DNA of 39,080 nucleotides from the NCBI GenBank assembly GCA_030535355.1, contig JAUNIO010000024.1, forward strand, positions 1 through 39,080, written 5' to 3'. The notes below the pieces were generated by a model. The model had not been told where the DNA came from and ran no database searches. It saw nothing but the letters and a program-made list of their open reading frames with translations. The position numbers were made by a program, and so were the translations under genes. The DNA comes from a bacterium (GTDB lineage: Bacteria > Vulcanimicrobiota > Xenobia > Xenobiales > Xenobiaceae). Shown piece after piece: positions 9,681 through 19,484 of this stretch (position 1 is the first letter of the stretch; the number at the start of each line of letters is the position of its first letter).

Positions 9681-9915
9681 GGCTCTAATCCAATGTCGTT
9701 AACTTAAGGCTCAACGACATTGGAAATGTTAACTCATATACAATCATCGCCACGTTTGTGCCCGGGTACAAGCTAGCCTATAACATAAGCTAAACCTCGA
9801 TTCCCCCAACAGTTTTGGGCACCCCCTCTGTCGCATTCGCGACTTCTCCCCCTCCCATCCTTTAGGGGGAGTCAGATAGTTCGCTAGTTAGCTAATCGCT
9901 AACTTAACGGGACTG
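9681..9915. repeat. Dispersed intergenic repeat, copy 1 (tandem with copy 2)
   Basis: The 235-base unit begins GGCTCTAATCCAATG and is repeated immediately after with clear divergence. Near its end are two stem-loops: GTCGC/GCGAC around 9831-9843 and CTCCCCCT/AGGGGGAG around 9845-9870. It has no convincing open frame. Parts recur at 19178, 37321 and 39036. It looks like a REP/MITE-type element. Confidence 0.75.
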
Positions 9916-10127
9916 GGCTCTAATCCAATGCCGTTAACTTAAGGCTCAACGACATTAAAAATGTTGGTTCATATATAACTATCGCCGCATTCAGATCTGC
10001 GTATAAGCTAGAATATACCACAAGCTACACCTCAATTCCCCAATGATTCCCCAACAGTCTTGAGCGCTCCCTCTATCGCAAGCGACATTTCCCCCTCACA
10101 TCCTTAGGGGGGAGTTAGATAGTTCGC
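9916..10127. repeat. Dispersed intergenic repeat, copy 2
   Basis: This unit begins GGCTCTAATCCAATGCCG and follows copy 1 over nearly its whole length to GATAGTTCGC. The C-rich/G-rich stem is retained (CCCCCT against AGGGGGG) although the loop and flanks have changed. With copy 1 it fills most of the 591-base gap between the LppM-like gene and the M32 peptidase gene. Confidence 0.72.
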
Positions 10128-10229
10128 TTTATCACCTGTGTTTGACGGAATTTGCAGTTTATGCAGAATAATTATACGCTCATGCCTAGCAGCATGGCTT
10201 TATTAAATTCGTAGAGGTAAGCCAAAAAT

Positions 10230-11723
10230 ATGAAATATCTGCAAAAACTGAAAGAGGAGCTTCGCCCCATTTATTGCCTGCGGGCCGTATCCGAACTGCT
10301 GTCCTGGGATCAGGAGACCTACATGCCTATAGGGGCTGCTTCTGCCCGCGCTGAGCAGGCGGCAGCTGTAAGTAAAATAAGCCATAACCTGTTCTGCAAT
10401 CCCGCCATGGGCGAGCTAATCGGCAACGCTAAGGCAGAGATCGAAGATTCCCAGTCAGAAGACGCGCATCTGGTGCGCTTAGCCGCCTTAGAGTATGAGC
10501 GCGAAAGCAAAGTGCCAGCAGAATTAGTGTCCAAACTCAGTGAAGCCTGCAGCAAAGCTCAGACAGCCTGGGTGGAAGCGCGGGCAAAAGGTAAGTTTTC
10601 CCTCATGCAAAATGAGCTTGCCGATGTCGTCAGCTATACGCGGGAATGTGCCGAATTTTATGGGTATAAAGACCATATTTATAATGCCATGCTGGAGTAC
10701 TACGAACCGGGAACAGCGGTAGCCCAGCTTGACAAAGTATTCGCAGAACTCAGACCTCACCTCGTCACCCTAGCAGCTCAAATAAAAGAGGCCCAAACAC
10801 AGCCTCACGGTTTGTGGAAACAAAAATATCCCATTAAACAACAGCGCATCTTTGCCAATCTCATCAGTTCCTCTATGGGCTATAGCTGGGAACACGGACG
10901 CACCGACGACGTTGTCCATCCCTTCTGCTGTTCCTTCTCTACCAGAGATGTGCGCATCACCAATACCTATAAAGAATACGAACCCACGCGTTCCCTGTTT
11001 ACGGCCCTTCATGAAACAGGACACGCCCTTTACGAACAGGGTTCTCCGGAACGCTGGCAGCATACCCCTCTTGAGGGCGGAACTTCTATGGGCTGGCATG
11101 AAAGCCAGTCCCGCCTATGGGAAAATATTGTCGGCCGCAGCCTGCCTTTCTGGGAATACTTCTATCCCCGTTATAAAGAACTCTTCAGCGAACAGCTAGA
11201 GACCTGCGATTTAATGCAGTTCTACAGAGCGATCAACGAAGTCAAGCCCTCTTTCATCCGCACTGAAGCCGATGAAGTAACCTATAATCTGCACGTCATG
11301 CTGCGCTATGAATTGGAAAAAGCGCTTCTGGACGGCAGTCTTCAGGTTACAGACATTCCTGAAGCCTGGAACGAAAGCATGAAATCTTACTTAGGCATCA
11401 TACCCGCCCACGACGGTGAAGGCTGCGCTCAGGATGTGCATTGGCCCATGGGACTGATCGGCTATTTTCCTTCTTACGCCTTAGGCAATATACGCTCAGC
11501 TCAAGTATGGGAAACTCTGCGCCGTGATCTTCCCGATATCGACAAGGAATTGCGGCGCGGCAACCTTCTGCTGATCCGCGACTGGATGGCCGATCATGTG
11601 TACTGCTGGGGACGCCGCCTGCTTCCCAATGAACTGCAGATGCAGGTTGTCGGCGCGGAATTAAACGCCCTTCCCTTTGTCCGCTACTTGGAAACTAAGT
11701 ACACGGACATATATAAATTATAA
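10230..11723 (+). CDS. M32 family metallocarboxypeptidase (thermostable carboxypeptidase 1)
   Basis: The 497-residue protein is full length for peptidase family M32, cytoplasmic zinc carboxypeptidases that trim C-terminal residues from peptides. Diagnostic motifs are DVRITNTY, the zinc site ALHETGHALYEQG (His261, Glu262, His265), ESQSRLWENIVGRS supplying the third ligand, and IRTEADEVTYNLH. AGAGG lies about 11 bases before the ATG. It has no signal peptide. The gene stands alone between the repeat region and groES; a strong hairpin at 11750-11778 follows its stop. Confidence 0.95.
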   Translation: MKYLQKLKEELRPIYCLRAVSELLSWDQETYMPIGAASARAEQAAAVSKISHNLFCNPAMGELIGNAKAEIEDSQSEDAHLVRLAALEYERESKVPAELVSKLSEACSKAQTAWVEARAKGKFSLMQNELADVVSYTRECAEFYGYKDHIYNAMLEYYEPGTAVAQLDKVFAELRPHLVTLAAQIKEAQTQPHGLWKQKYPIKQQRIFANLISSSMGYSWEHGRTDDVVHPFCCSFSTRDVRITNTYKEYEPTRSLFTALHETGHALYEQGSPERWQHTPLEGGTSMGWHESQSRLWENIVGRSLPFWEYFYPRYKELFSEQLETCDLMQFYRAINEVKPSFIRTEADEVTYNLHVMLRYELEKALLDGSLQVTDIPEAWNESMKSYLGIIPAHDGEGCAQDVHWPMGLIGYFPSYALGNIRSAQVWETLRRDLPDIDKELRRGNLLLIRDWMADHVYCWGRRLLPNELQMQVVGAELNALPFVRYLETKYTDIYKL

Positions 11724-11749
11724 ACGCACTTCTAACGCAATTCATATAC

Positions 11750-11778
11750 CCGCTTTGAAGGGCTGGCCTTAAAAGCGG
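11750..11778. other. Long hairpin between M32 peptidase gene and groES
   Basis: CCGCTTT (11750-11756) pairs with AAAGCGG (11772-11778), and inside it AAGG pairs with CCTT around a 5-base loop, with one G-A mismatch between the stems. No T-run follows on either strand, so a classical terminator is not supported; an mRNA-end or groES-leader structure is possible. Confidence 0.5.
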
Positions 11779-11837
11779 CAAAGTTCTCTCCCATAACGGC
11801 GGTGCTGTGCAGATAGCGCCGTCTTAGTATGTAAACC

Positions 11838-11860
11838 AAAGCACACAGCCAAAGTGCTTT
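11838..11860. promoter_or_regulatory. Inverted repeat upstream of groES, not canonical CIRCE
   Basis: AAAGCAC, a 9-base spacer and GTGCTTT form a perfect 7-base inverted repeat 57 bases before the groES ATG. CIRCE (the HrcA operator) has TTAGCACTC-N9-GAGTGCTAA; here GCAC and GTGC are present but are four bases closer together. It could be a divergent heat-shock operator or an unrelated site. Confidence 0.35.
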
Positions 11861-11916
11861 AAAATATGCCTTAGGCGACAAACAGTTGCCAGCGACAATT
11901 TTTTGGAGGTGCTTCA

Positions 11917-12204
11917 ATGAGTATCAAACCTTTGGGCGACCGCGTAGTTCTCAAACGCTTAGCTTCTGAGCAAAAAACTGCGGGAGGCGTTATCCTTCCC
12001 GACAGCGCCCAAGAGAAACCTTTGCAGGGCGAAGTGATCGCCGTCGGCAGCGGCAAATTGCTGGAGAACGGCAAGCGCAGCCAAATAGAAGTTTCTGTGG
12101 GCCAAAAGGTACTCTTTGGCAAATACTCTGGTACAGAAGTAAAGATCGACGGTCAGGAAGTCGTCATCCTCGACCAAAAAGAGATATTGGGCGTTTACGA
12201 ATAG
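11917..12204 (+). CDS. groES: Co-chaperonin GroES
   Basis: This is a 95-residue co-chaperonin, the usual length. It starts [14 protein letters not shown] and contains the mobile loop region ([19 protein letters not shown]), the [10 protein letters not shown] turn and the [16 protein letters not shown] strand. It caps GroEL and closes the folding cage. TTGGAGGTG supplies a strong ribosome site. It lies 64 bases before groEL and is surely co-transcribed with it. Confidence 0.98.
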   Translation: MSIKPLGDRVVLKRLASEQKTAGGVILPDSAQEKPLQGEVIAVGSGKLLENGKRSQIEVSVGQKVLFGKYSGTEVKIDGQEVVILDQKEILGVYE

Positions 12205-12229
12205 ACAGCTGCGCCAAGACACAAATTAG

Positions 12230-13921
<1,692 letters not shown>

Positions 13922-13950
13922 TTTTCCTTTAGATAAATAGCGCCTAGTAA

Positions 13951-13986
13951 CCGACGTTGGCGATATGCTAACGTCGGTTTTCTTTT
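13951..13986 (+). terminator. Rho-independent terminator of groES-groEL
   Basis: CCGACGTT (13951-13958) pairs perfectly with AACGTCGG (13970-13977) and is followed by TTTTCTTTT. Confidence 0.9.
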
Positions 13987-14027
13987 CCTATAAAATGCGT
14001 TATGGTTTAAGAGCAAAATTCTAGAAT

Positions 14028-14055
14028 AAAAAAAGACGATACTCTTGCGAGTACC
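14028..14055 (-). terminator. Terminator of the secreted EF-hand-type protein gene
   Basis: On the minus strand GGTACTC, a 4-base loop and GAGTATC (one G-U pair) are followed by GTCTTTTTTT. It lies just past the stop at 14081. Confidence 0.8.
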
Positions 14056-14080
14056 GCCTTTCCTAGCTTAAGAAGCTAAA

Positions 14081-15142
14081 TTAGATGTTCTTCAGGTTAA
14101 CTTTGCGGCAGTTAACAACGCAAGGCCACCAGTCAAAGGTCTTGTAGGACTTGCCGTTGCGAACGAAGTTGCCAACGAAGTTATTGTGGTTGACACCGAT
14201 AGAGGTGATGCCCAAAGACTCTAAGGAGATGACCTCACCGTCTTCAGCGATACCGTTGCTGTTCTTATCGGTCCAAACCTTGAGGCCCTCGAGCTCAGCG
14301 CCTTCGAGATTGCCATTGCGGTCGATATCGAGAGAGGACAGCTCTTCGTAGCCGTTGTCATGACCATTAGCTACACCGAACAGGCAGGTGCCATCGATAG
14401 AACCATCTTTGTGAGGACGGCAGAGCAGACCATCGTTAGCGCCGACCCACTCCATAGCCACGGGGAAACCGTTGCCATAGAAGTCGAACATAACGGCATG
14501 TTTGCTCTTGCTCACATCGGCGGAGTGAGGCATGTACTTGCCTTCGGAAGCTTCGATCTTGCCATCGCCATCAAGGTCGAGGATGATGGGGGATACCCAA
14601 CCGTTGGCCTCTACGCGGTAGAAGGTCTCTTTACCGTAGTCGCCGGAAGCGATATGAGTTCTGGTGTAGTCCTCGTTCACGCCATAAGCGCCCTGCAGAT
14701 AGTCGGCATCACCGAGCAGAATGGCATCGCCGTCTTCTACGGTCGTGTACTTACGGTTGTCCCAGACTTTACCGGTGGACGTAGAGGTGCTCATATGGAA
14801 CTCACCGCGGTTGCCCTCTTTTTTGCACTTATTGGCCAGGTTGTAAACCTTGGTATAAGCAGCATCGATCATGCCCTGAACCTGAGCGGTCTTGGGGTTG
14901 GAATAGGTAACGGCGGCAGAGTTGGAATAGACGGTCTTACCGGGGTTGTAACCATCAGCAGTACCCTTAGCACCGGTGATGTGAACCACACCGGTTACAT
15001 AGGATCTGGAATTATCGACGGTGTTGTCGATATAGACATCTTTCGCACTCTTCTGACCAGCACCGGCGCTACCAGCAAAAGCGGGAGCAGCGAGGATACC
15101 AGCAGCTAACAAACCAACGAGAACACTGTATTTAATCTTCAT
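14081..15142 (-). CDS. Secreted protein with RTX-toxin-type EF-hand (VCBS-like) domain
   Basis: The start MKIKYSVLVGLLAAGILAAPAFA gives a clean signal peptide, with GAGAGGAG upstream; an ATG 24 codons earlier is rejected. The mature protein (about 330 residues) has an N-terminal half with no recognised domain. Its C-terminal half contains SPIILDLDGDGKIEASEG, a VMFDFYGNGFPVAMEWVGAN segment, and LDIDRNGNLEGAELEG then WTDKNSNGIAEDGEVISL, followed by a SLGITSIGV close. This D-x-D-x-D-G pattern is a calcium-binding block well known near the C-termini of large RTX and Rhs-like exoproteins. Here it stands alone on a small Sec-exported protein. The C-terminus has a Cys pair (WWPCVVNCRK). It is divergently transcribed from the gene at 15396. 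The function is unknown. Confidence 0.85.
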   Translation of the reverse strand: MKIKYSVLVGLLAAGILAAPAFAGSAGAGQKSAKDVYIDNTVDNSRSYVTGVVHITGAKGTADGYNPGKTVYSNSAAVTYSNPKTAQVQGMIDAAYTKVYNLANKCKKEGNRGEFHMSTSTSTGKVWDNRKYTTVEDGDAILLGDADYLQGAYGVNEDYTRTHIASGDYGKETFYRVEANGWVSPIILDLDGDGKIEASEGKYMPHSADVSKSKHAVMFDFYGNGFPVAMEWVGANDGLLCRPHKDGSIDGTCLFGVANGHDNGYEELSSLDIDRNGNLEGAELEGLKVWTDKNSNGIAEDGEVISLESLGITSIGVNHNNFVGNFVRNGKSYKTFDWWPCVVNCRKVNLKNI

Positions 15143-15212
15143 AACAGTTAAACTCCTCTCACATTCATTAGTTACCGACACGAGCCACATGTCAGTAACT
15201 CTAGCCAACTGC

Positions 15213-15241
15213 ATTTTAGCATTTCTTCAGTTTAATGTAAA
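15213..15241 (-). promoter_or_regulatory. Promoter of the secreted EF-hand-type protein
   Basis: On the minus strand TTTACA (15236-15241) and TAAAAT (15213-15218) are spaced exactly 17 bases. The predicted leader is about 60 bases. Confidence 0.6.
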
Positions 15242-15395
15242 GAAGTTTTTGGTTTTAATTTAGACTTATTTTTTCTGAATTTTCGCTTTTCTTAAGATAA
15301 CAGCAAAAGGCTTATCTCTAAAGTGATAGAATGTTGTACAATATCATTTCGCATCAATCATCAAATCATCAGGAATAGTAAGGAGATAGGACCTC

Positions 15396-16523
15396 ATGAA
15401 GAGATTTTCCAACTGGGGCAAGACAGCTCTCGTACTGGGTTTCTGCTTCTGCTGCGGGCTGAACGCCGCCGAAGCCAAAGCCACCAAGACCACAGCTATG
15501 GATTTCAGAGCCAAAGGCGTCAACGCTAAATACTTGGACCTGATCTGCATGTCCACGGACAACGAGTATATTTGCTTTCACTCCCGCGAGCCCAGAGACA
15601 AAGATCACGATGACTTCAGGAATAACGTTTACGTTTTCAAAGTCAATGCGGACAACTCCTTAGGTTCCTACAAAAAATACACCATCACCGGAATTCCGAG
15701 CATTGAGCAGCTCAATTTCACTCCCGACAACAAATCCATAATTATGATTTCCAAAATGGGAGCGACTATCCTTAAACTGGATTTGGCCAGCGGCAAGGTG
15801 ACGACGATTATGGAGCACATCAAAGGTCAGCCCGGCTTTAAGGTCTTCCCCAACATCTTGATGCACAGCGACGGGGAACTGCTCATCCAGGGTTATTTCT
15901 ATGACAAAGACACCTTCTGCGGCCCCAACACCATTTGCGTTTTAAATTACAACAAGACCGGTCTCGACGCTTTCACTTTAGCCAGCGACGTCGATAAAAT
16001 GCAGGTGGAAACCCGCCGCGGCCACGATACCGTGATCGAGAATTTCACCCGCAAAGACACGGGCTTCTGGGTTATGGACAACAAAGACAAATCTTGGAGC
16101 TGCTACCGCTGGATAGACGGCAAAGGCGTCAAAGAATTCGATCACGCCCAAGAAGTTCCCGGCCTATGGGGTTCAGAGTCGCGCCTGCTTTATTCTGCCA
16201 AGCGCGCCCCCAATTCGTATGACTTAGTCGTTTACGACGCCAAAACCGACGAAAAGTTCAAGATCAGCGAAGGACGCCGCACCCCTTATTCTTACGTTTT
16301 CCTCGCCGACAGCGGCAAAACCGCTATCTTCAACGACATTAACGAGCAGACTAAGACCACGCAGATCATGTACGCCCGCGAGAGCGAAGGCTGGGCCCCC
16401 AAGCCCCTCCAAGGCTTAGATAGACGCATTCCCATGGGCATCGAGCGTATTGCTCTGGACGGCCGCAAAGTCATGTACCTCAACGATGACTTTACCTTAT
16501 ACATAGCCGACATTGAAGAATAA
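15396..16523 (+). CDS. Secreted beta-propeller-like (TolB/WD40-type) protein of unknown function
   Basis: A signal peptide (MKRFSNWGKTALVLGFCFCCG, cleavage near AEA) precedes about 350 residues. AAGGAG sits upstream of the ATG. The mature chain has repeated strand-turn units in which a short hydrophobic strand follows an Asp-rich turn: FTPDNKSIIMISK, LKLDLASGKVTTI, LVVYDAKTDEKFKIS, LADSGKTAIFND, IALDGRKVMYLNDD. These resemble TolB/WD40-like propeller blades that read or bind partners in the envelope. No catalytic motif was seen. Its closest neighbour is the divergent EF-hand protein, also secreted. It ends at its own terminator. The propeller call is by pattern, so it is moderate. Confidence 0.7.
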   Translation: MKRFSNWGKTALVLGFCFCCGLNAAEAKATKTTAMDFRAKGVNAKYLDLICMSTDNEYICFHSREPRDKDHDDFRNNVYVFKVNADNSLGSYKKYTITGIPSIEQLNFTPDNKSIIMISKMGATILKLDLASGKVTTIMEHIKGQPGFKVFPNILMHSDGELLIQGYFYDKDTFCGPNTICVLNYNKTGLDAFTLASDVDKMQVETRRGHDTVIENFTRKDTGFWVMDNKDKSWSCYRWIDGKGVKEFDHAQEVPGLWGSESRLLYSAKRAPNSYDLVVYDAKTDEKFKISEGRRTPYSYVFLADSGKTAIFNDINEQTKTTQIMYARESEGWAPKPLQGLDRRIPMGIERIALDGRKVMYLNDDFTLYIADIEE

Positions 16524-16541
16524 CTCTCTTTAATTTGTTAT

Positions 16542-16575
16542 GCCCTCCGGCTCACAAAAGCTGGAGGGCTTTTTT
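16542..16575 (+). terminator. Terminator after the propeller-like gene
   Basis: GCCCTCC (16542-16548) pairs with GGAGGGC (16563-16569), with an extra GGCT/AAGC pairing region inside, and TTTTTT follows. Confidence 0.9.
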
Positions 16576-16680
16576 CTGTACCTTTTCGCGGCAGCATAAA
16601 TGCTCATGACCGAGAGCCTCATACTGTCAAGGGGAAGGTGAAATCTTCTATTTTTTTATTATTATGGAGTGTTTTCAGCT

Positions 16681-17235
16681 GTGCGCTTAAATATCGTCAT
16701 ATCTTGCTTTTTGCTGCTGGGTGCAGTAGGCTGCAGCGTCCCCGAAGGACAAAACGCCGTAACCTATCTTAGTTCTGTCACTGTGCAGGAACGCCGCATA
16801 GAGACCGATGCCAGAAACATCGACAATATCATCCGAAATAGCCCCACCGGCCAAACAGATCGGCCCGCTTTGCTAGAGGCGGTGAAAAAAGCAAAGGAGA
16901 CTGCCCAAACCGGTCAAGAAGTCATAGAAAAGCTGCACGTCCCCGAATCGGCTAAGACCATACACGAGCTTTATAAAGAAGCATTTTCGCTCAATCTCCA
17001 GCAGATCACTCTCGCAGAAGAATTGCTGAATTCACCGCAAGATAAAAAGAATCCCGAAAAACGCCAAAAAATGCTGGAGATTAAAACGCAGATTCAGGAT
17101 GTGGAACAAAAAATACTGGAAGAAAAGCGCCGTCTGTCCAAAGAGTACCAAGAAGTACAGCTGCCTGAAGCGTCCCCAAGCACCGGCTCCACTGCTCCAG
17201 AACACGCCGAATCGCAAAAACCGGACAAGGTCTAG
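16681..17235 (+). CDS. Putative lipoprotein with helical, coiled-coil body
   Basis: The start chosen is GTG at 16681 (MRLNIVISCFLLLGAVGC), because GGAG lies 11 bases upstream; a GTG at 16669 would add four residues. The 184-residue product has a signal with a Cys at residue 18, a slightly non-standard lipobox (AVGC). The body is charged and helical (EALVKKAKETAQ-like segments, QDVEQKILEEKRRLSKEYQEV), predicting a coiled coil. It ends in a Pro/Ser-rich tail. No known domain is recognised. The acyl-CoA synthetase gene follows 49 bases later and may be co-transcribed. Confidence 0.65.
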   Translation: MRLNIVISCFLLLGAVGCSVPEGQNAVTYLSSVTVQERRIETDARNIDNIIRNSPTGQTDRPALLEAVKKAKETAQTGQEVIEKLHVPESAKTIHELYKEAFSLNLQQITLAEELLNSPQDKKNPEKRQKMLEIKTQIQDVEQKILEEKRRLSKEYQEVQLPEASPSTGSTAPEHAESQKPDKV

Positions 17236-17284
17236 CTAGACCATACCAGCATAGTTAAAGTACATTGCCCAATAGAGGTCAACC

Positions 17285-19051
17285 GTGGACATAGGTTTGA
17301 ACATAAGCCCCAATTTTATTAGTCAGCTTTTAAGCAACGGCAACAAATACCGCGATCGCGCCGCCTACCGCTATTTTCAAAATAATTCCTGGATTTCTGT
17401 CTCTTGGCGCGCCTTTATACACCATATTAAACAGTTTGCTTCAGCTCTGCTCAATCACGGCATAAAGGCCGGAGAGCACGTAGCTATTTATGCTGCGAAC
17501 TCTCCGCAATGGACAGAGATAGATTACGCCTGCATGGCCACAAAAACGGTCAGCATTGCCATCCATTCCACAGTTTCTCAGCAATCTCTGCAGCAAATCA
17601 TAGACGAAACCGAACCTCGGCTGGTCTTTGCCGGCAATGCCGAATTAGCTAAAAAACTTGAGGGCCTATTAAAGCCTCAGCAGGTCGTGTTATTAAACGG
17701 CAGTCTGCCTGGCTGCCAAACTTTATCGCAATTTGCCGGTACGGCACCGCGAGAGGATTGGTGCCGGGCCGCTGACGAAATTACTCCAGACGATCTGTGG
17801 ACTATCGTTTACACTTCAGGCACTACGGGAAAAATGCGCGGAGCCATGCTGACGTACGGCAACATAGATCACCAAATCAGCGCGCATCGCCAAGTGCTGC
17901 CCGATCTCAGCGACAGCGATTCTTCCTTCTGCCTTTTGCCCCTTAGCCACATTTTTGAACGCGGCTGGTCAGCCATCCAATACGCCTGGGGACTTACCCA
18001 CCATTACTGCCCGGCCGGCCCGCAAATAATTGAAGCCATCAAAAGCGCTCACCCCTCGGTTATTTGCGTCGTACCCAGAATTTTGGAAAAAATTTATTTA
18101 TCATTCAATGAGCACCTCGAACGTCTGCCCAAGCTCTCCCGCACACTGCTGAAGCGTTCTCTAGAAGCAGGCAAAAAATATGCCGCCCTCGTAGCTGAAG
18201 ATAAAAAACCGAACTGCTGGCTGCGCGCTCAGCACGCCCTGCTCGATAAATTCATCTTCGCTAAAGTGCGCTCCCTTTTAGGAGGCAAACTCAAACACTG
18301 CGTGGTGGGCAGCGCAGCTTTAGTTCCCGATGTCCACGAATTTTTCCGGGCTATAGGTATTTTCATCAACGACGGCTACGGCTTAACCGAAACGACAGCT
18401 ACTATTTCCTCCACTCCGCTGGGTCACAGCATCCCCAATACCGTGGGCACGCCTTTGGGTGGTATTGAGATCCGCTTAGGGGAAAATGACGAGATCCAGG
18501 TTAAGGGACCCAACGTTATGCGGGGCTATTACCGCAATGCAGAGGAAACAGCCAAAGTATTTACCGCGGACGGCTTCTTCCGCACTGGGGATGTTGGACA
18601 GTTTCTGCCCAACGGCTATCTGAGGATAACCGACAGGCTCAAGGATTTTATCCGCACTTCCACTGGCAAATACGTAGCCCCTCAGCATTTGGAATCCCTG
18701 CTCTGCATGAGCCCCTATATCGACCAAGCCGCTATCGTGGGCGAAGGGCGCTCTTGGATCGGAGCTTTGGTAGTGCCCGATTTCAAAAAGCTACAAAATC
18801 TTGCGGAACAATTGGGTATTCAGGCCGCAAAAATTCAGGATATGCTCCGCAATAGCGAACTCATAAATTATATACAGCAGCAAATCGACGCCATATTGAA
18901 GGACGAAGCGAAACACGAACAAGTGCACAAAATAGCTTTGCTGGAACATCCATTTACCACCGACAACGGCGAACTCACGCCAACCTTGAAACTTCGGCGC
19001 AAAACTATCAGTGAGCACTACAGGGAAACCATAGAAGCTCTGTTCGCTTAA
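17285..19051 (+). CDS. Long-chain fatty acid--CoA ligase (AMP-forming)
   Basis: The 588-residue enzyme activates long-chain fatty acids to acyl-CoA via acyl-AMP. It has the AMP-binding P-loop YTSGTTGKMRGAML (residues 176 onward), the LLPLSHIFERGW segment typical of long-chain types, the adenine motif GYGLTETTATIS, FRTGDVGQF with the ribose-binding Asp, and the hinge TDRLKDFIRTSTGKYVAP with the conserved C-terminal lysine. It belongs to the FadD15-like group by length and motif order. The start is GTG, with AGAGG 7 bases upstream. It could activate exogenous fatty acids for membrane lipids; the partner patatin lipase lies 3.8 kb away but is not in its operon. Confidence 0.93.
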   Translation: MDIGLNISPNFISQLLSNGNKYRDRAAYRYFQNNSWISVSWRAFIHHIKQFASALLNHGIKAGEHVAIYAANSPQWTEIDYACMATKTVSIAIHSTVSQQSLQQIIDETEPRLVFAGNAELAKKLEGLLKPQQVVLLNGSLPGCQTLSQFAGTAPREDWCRAADEITPDDLWTIVYTSGTTGKMRGAMLTYGNIDHQISAHRQVLPDLSDSDSSFCLLPLSHIFERGWSAIQYAWGLTHHYCPAGPQIIEAIKSAHPSVICVVPRILEKIYLSFNEHLERLPKLSRTLLKRSLEAGKKYAALVAEDKKPNCWLRAQHALLDKFIFAKVRSLLGGKLKHCVVGSAALVPDVHEFFRAIGIFINDGYGLTETTATISSTPLGHSIPNTVGTPLGGIEIRLGENDEIQVKGPNVMRGYYRNAEETAKVFTADGFFRTGDVGQFLPNGYLRITDRLKDFIRTSTGKYVAPQHLESLLCMSPYIDQAAIVGEGRSWIGALVVPDFKKLQNLAEQLGIQAAKIQDMLRNSELINYIQQQIDAILKDEAKHEQVHKIALLEHPFTTDNGELTPTLKLRRKTISEHYRETIEALFA

Positions 19052-19177
19052 GCTTGTTTCTCGCGGGTAACCGTCAAATATGTGCGTTACGGCGTGACCG
19101 TCAAACATAATTGTTGCTGCGTTTTGCGACATGTTTATGTTTGCGTTATAGCTAATTTAATGGTTAAGGTAGCACCC

Positions 19178-19253
19178 GATTCTCCCTACAGCTTTGGGCA
19201 TCCCCTCTGTCGCATCCGCGACTTCTCCCCCTCCCATCCTTTAGGGGGAGTCA
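19178..19253. repeat. Dispersed intergenic repeat, partial copy 3
   Basis: This segment matches 9796-9871 almost base for base: CGATTC start, CCCTCTGTCGCAT, CGCGACTTCTCCCCCT and AGGGGGAGTC. It retains both stem-loops. The flanks differ, so only the double-hairpin core is shared. Confidence 0.8.
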
Positions 19254-19420
19254 TAATGTGCCGATGTTAAAGCATATTCATTAGTTGATTGTAAGCGCCA
19301 AAACTACGTTTTACGCTTACGTTACGGCGCTTAGCAACACGTCAATGCCCTGGTATTTGACCAACTACGCAGAATGGCCGCGAACAGTTCTCTGAAGCTA
19401 AAGCCAGCAGTAACTCAAAC

Positions 19421-19468
19421 AAATTAAAGACCGTTCTCCGTGCAGCGGCGGAGAACGGCCTTTAATTT
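19421..19468. terminator. Bidirectional terminator for the convergent genes
   Basis: CCGTTCTCCG (19431-19440) and CGGAGAACGG (19449-19458) form a perfect 10-base stem with an 8-base loop. TCTTTAATTT follows on the minus strand and CCTTTAATTT on the plus strand. Confidence 0.85.
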
Positions 19469-19484
19469 AGCCCATCAGACAGCC

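Larger units (their letters stand above)
19052..19484. other. Gene-free region between acyl-CoA ligase and M15 protein
   Basis: Besides the repeat core and the convergent terminator, it contains a long inverted repeat, TAAGCGCC (19292-19299) and GGCGCTTA (19326-19333), enclosing a smaller AAAAC/GTTTT stem. No coding frame with a ribosome site was seen. Confidence 0.5.

Noticed and set aside
9681-10127. CRISPR array
   Set aside because: There are only two long units, no short repeats with spacers and no cas gene.
11838-11860. Canonical CIRCE operator
   Set aside because: The half-sites are too close together and the outer bases differ from TTAGCACTC.
14360-15109. 249-codon open frame on the plus strand
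   Set aside because: It lies wholly opposite the secreted EF-hand protein, which has a signal peptide, motifs and a promoter. The plus frame has no family and no ribosome site.
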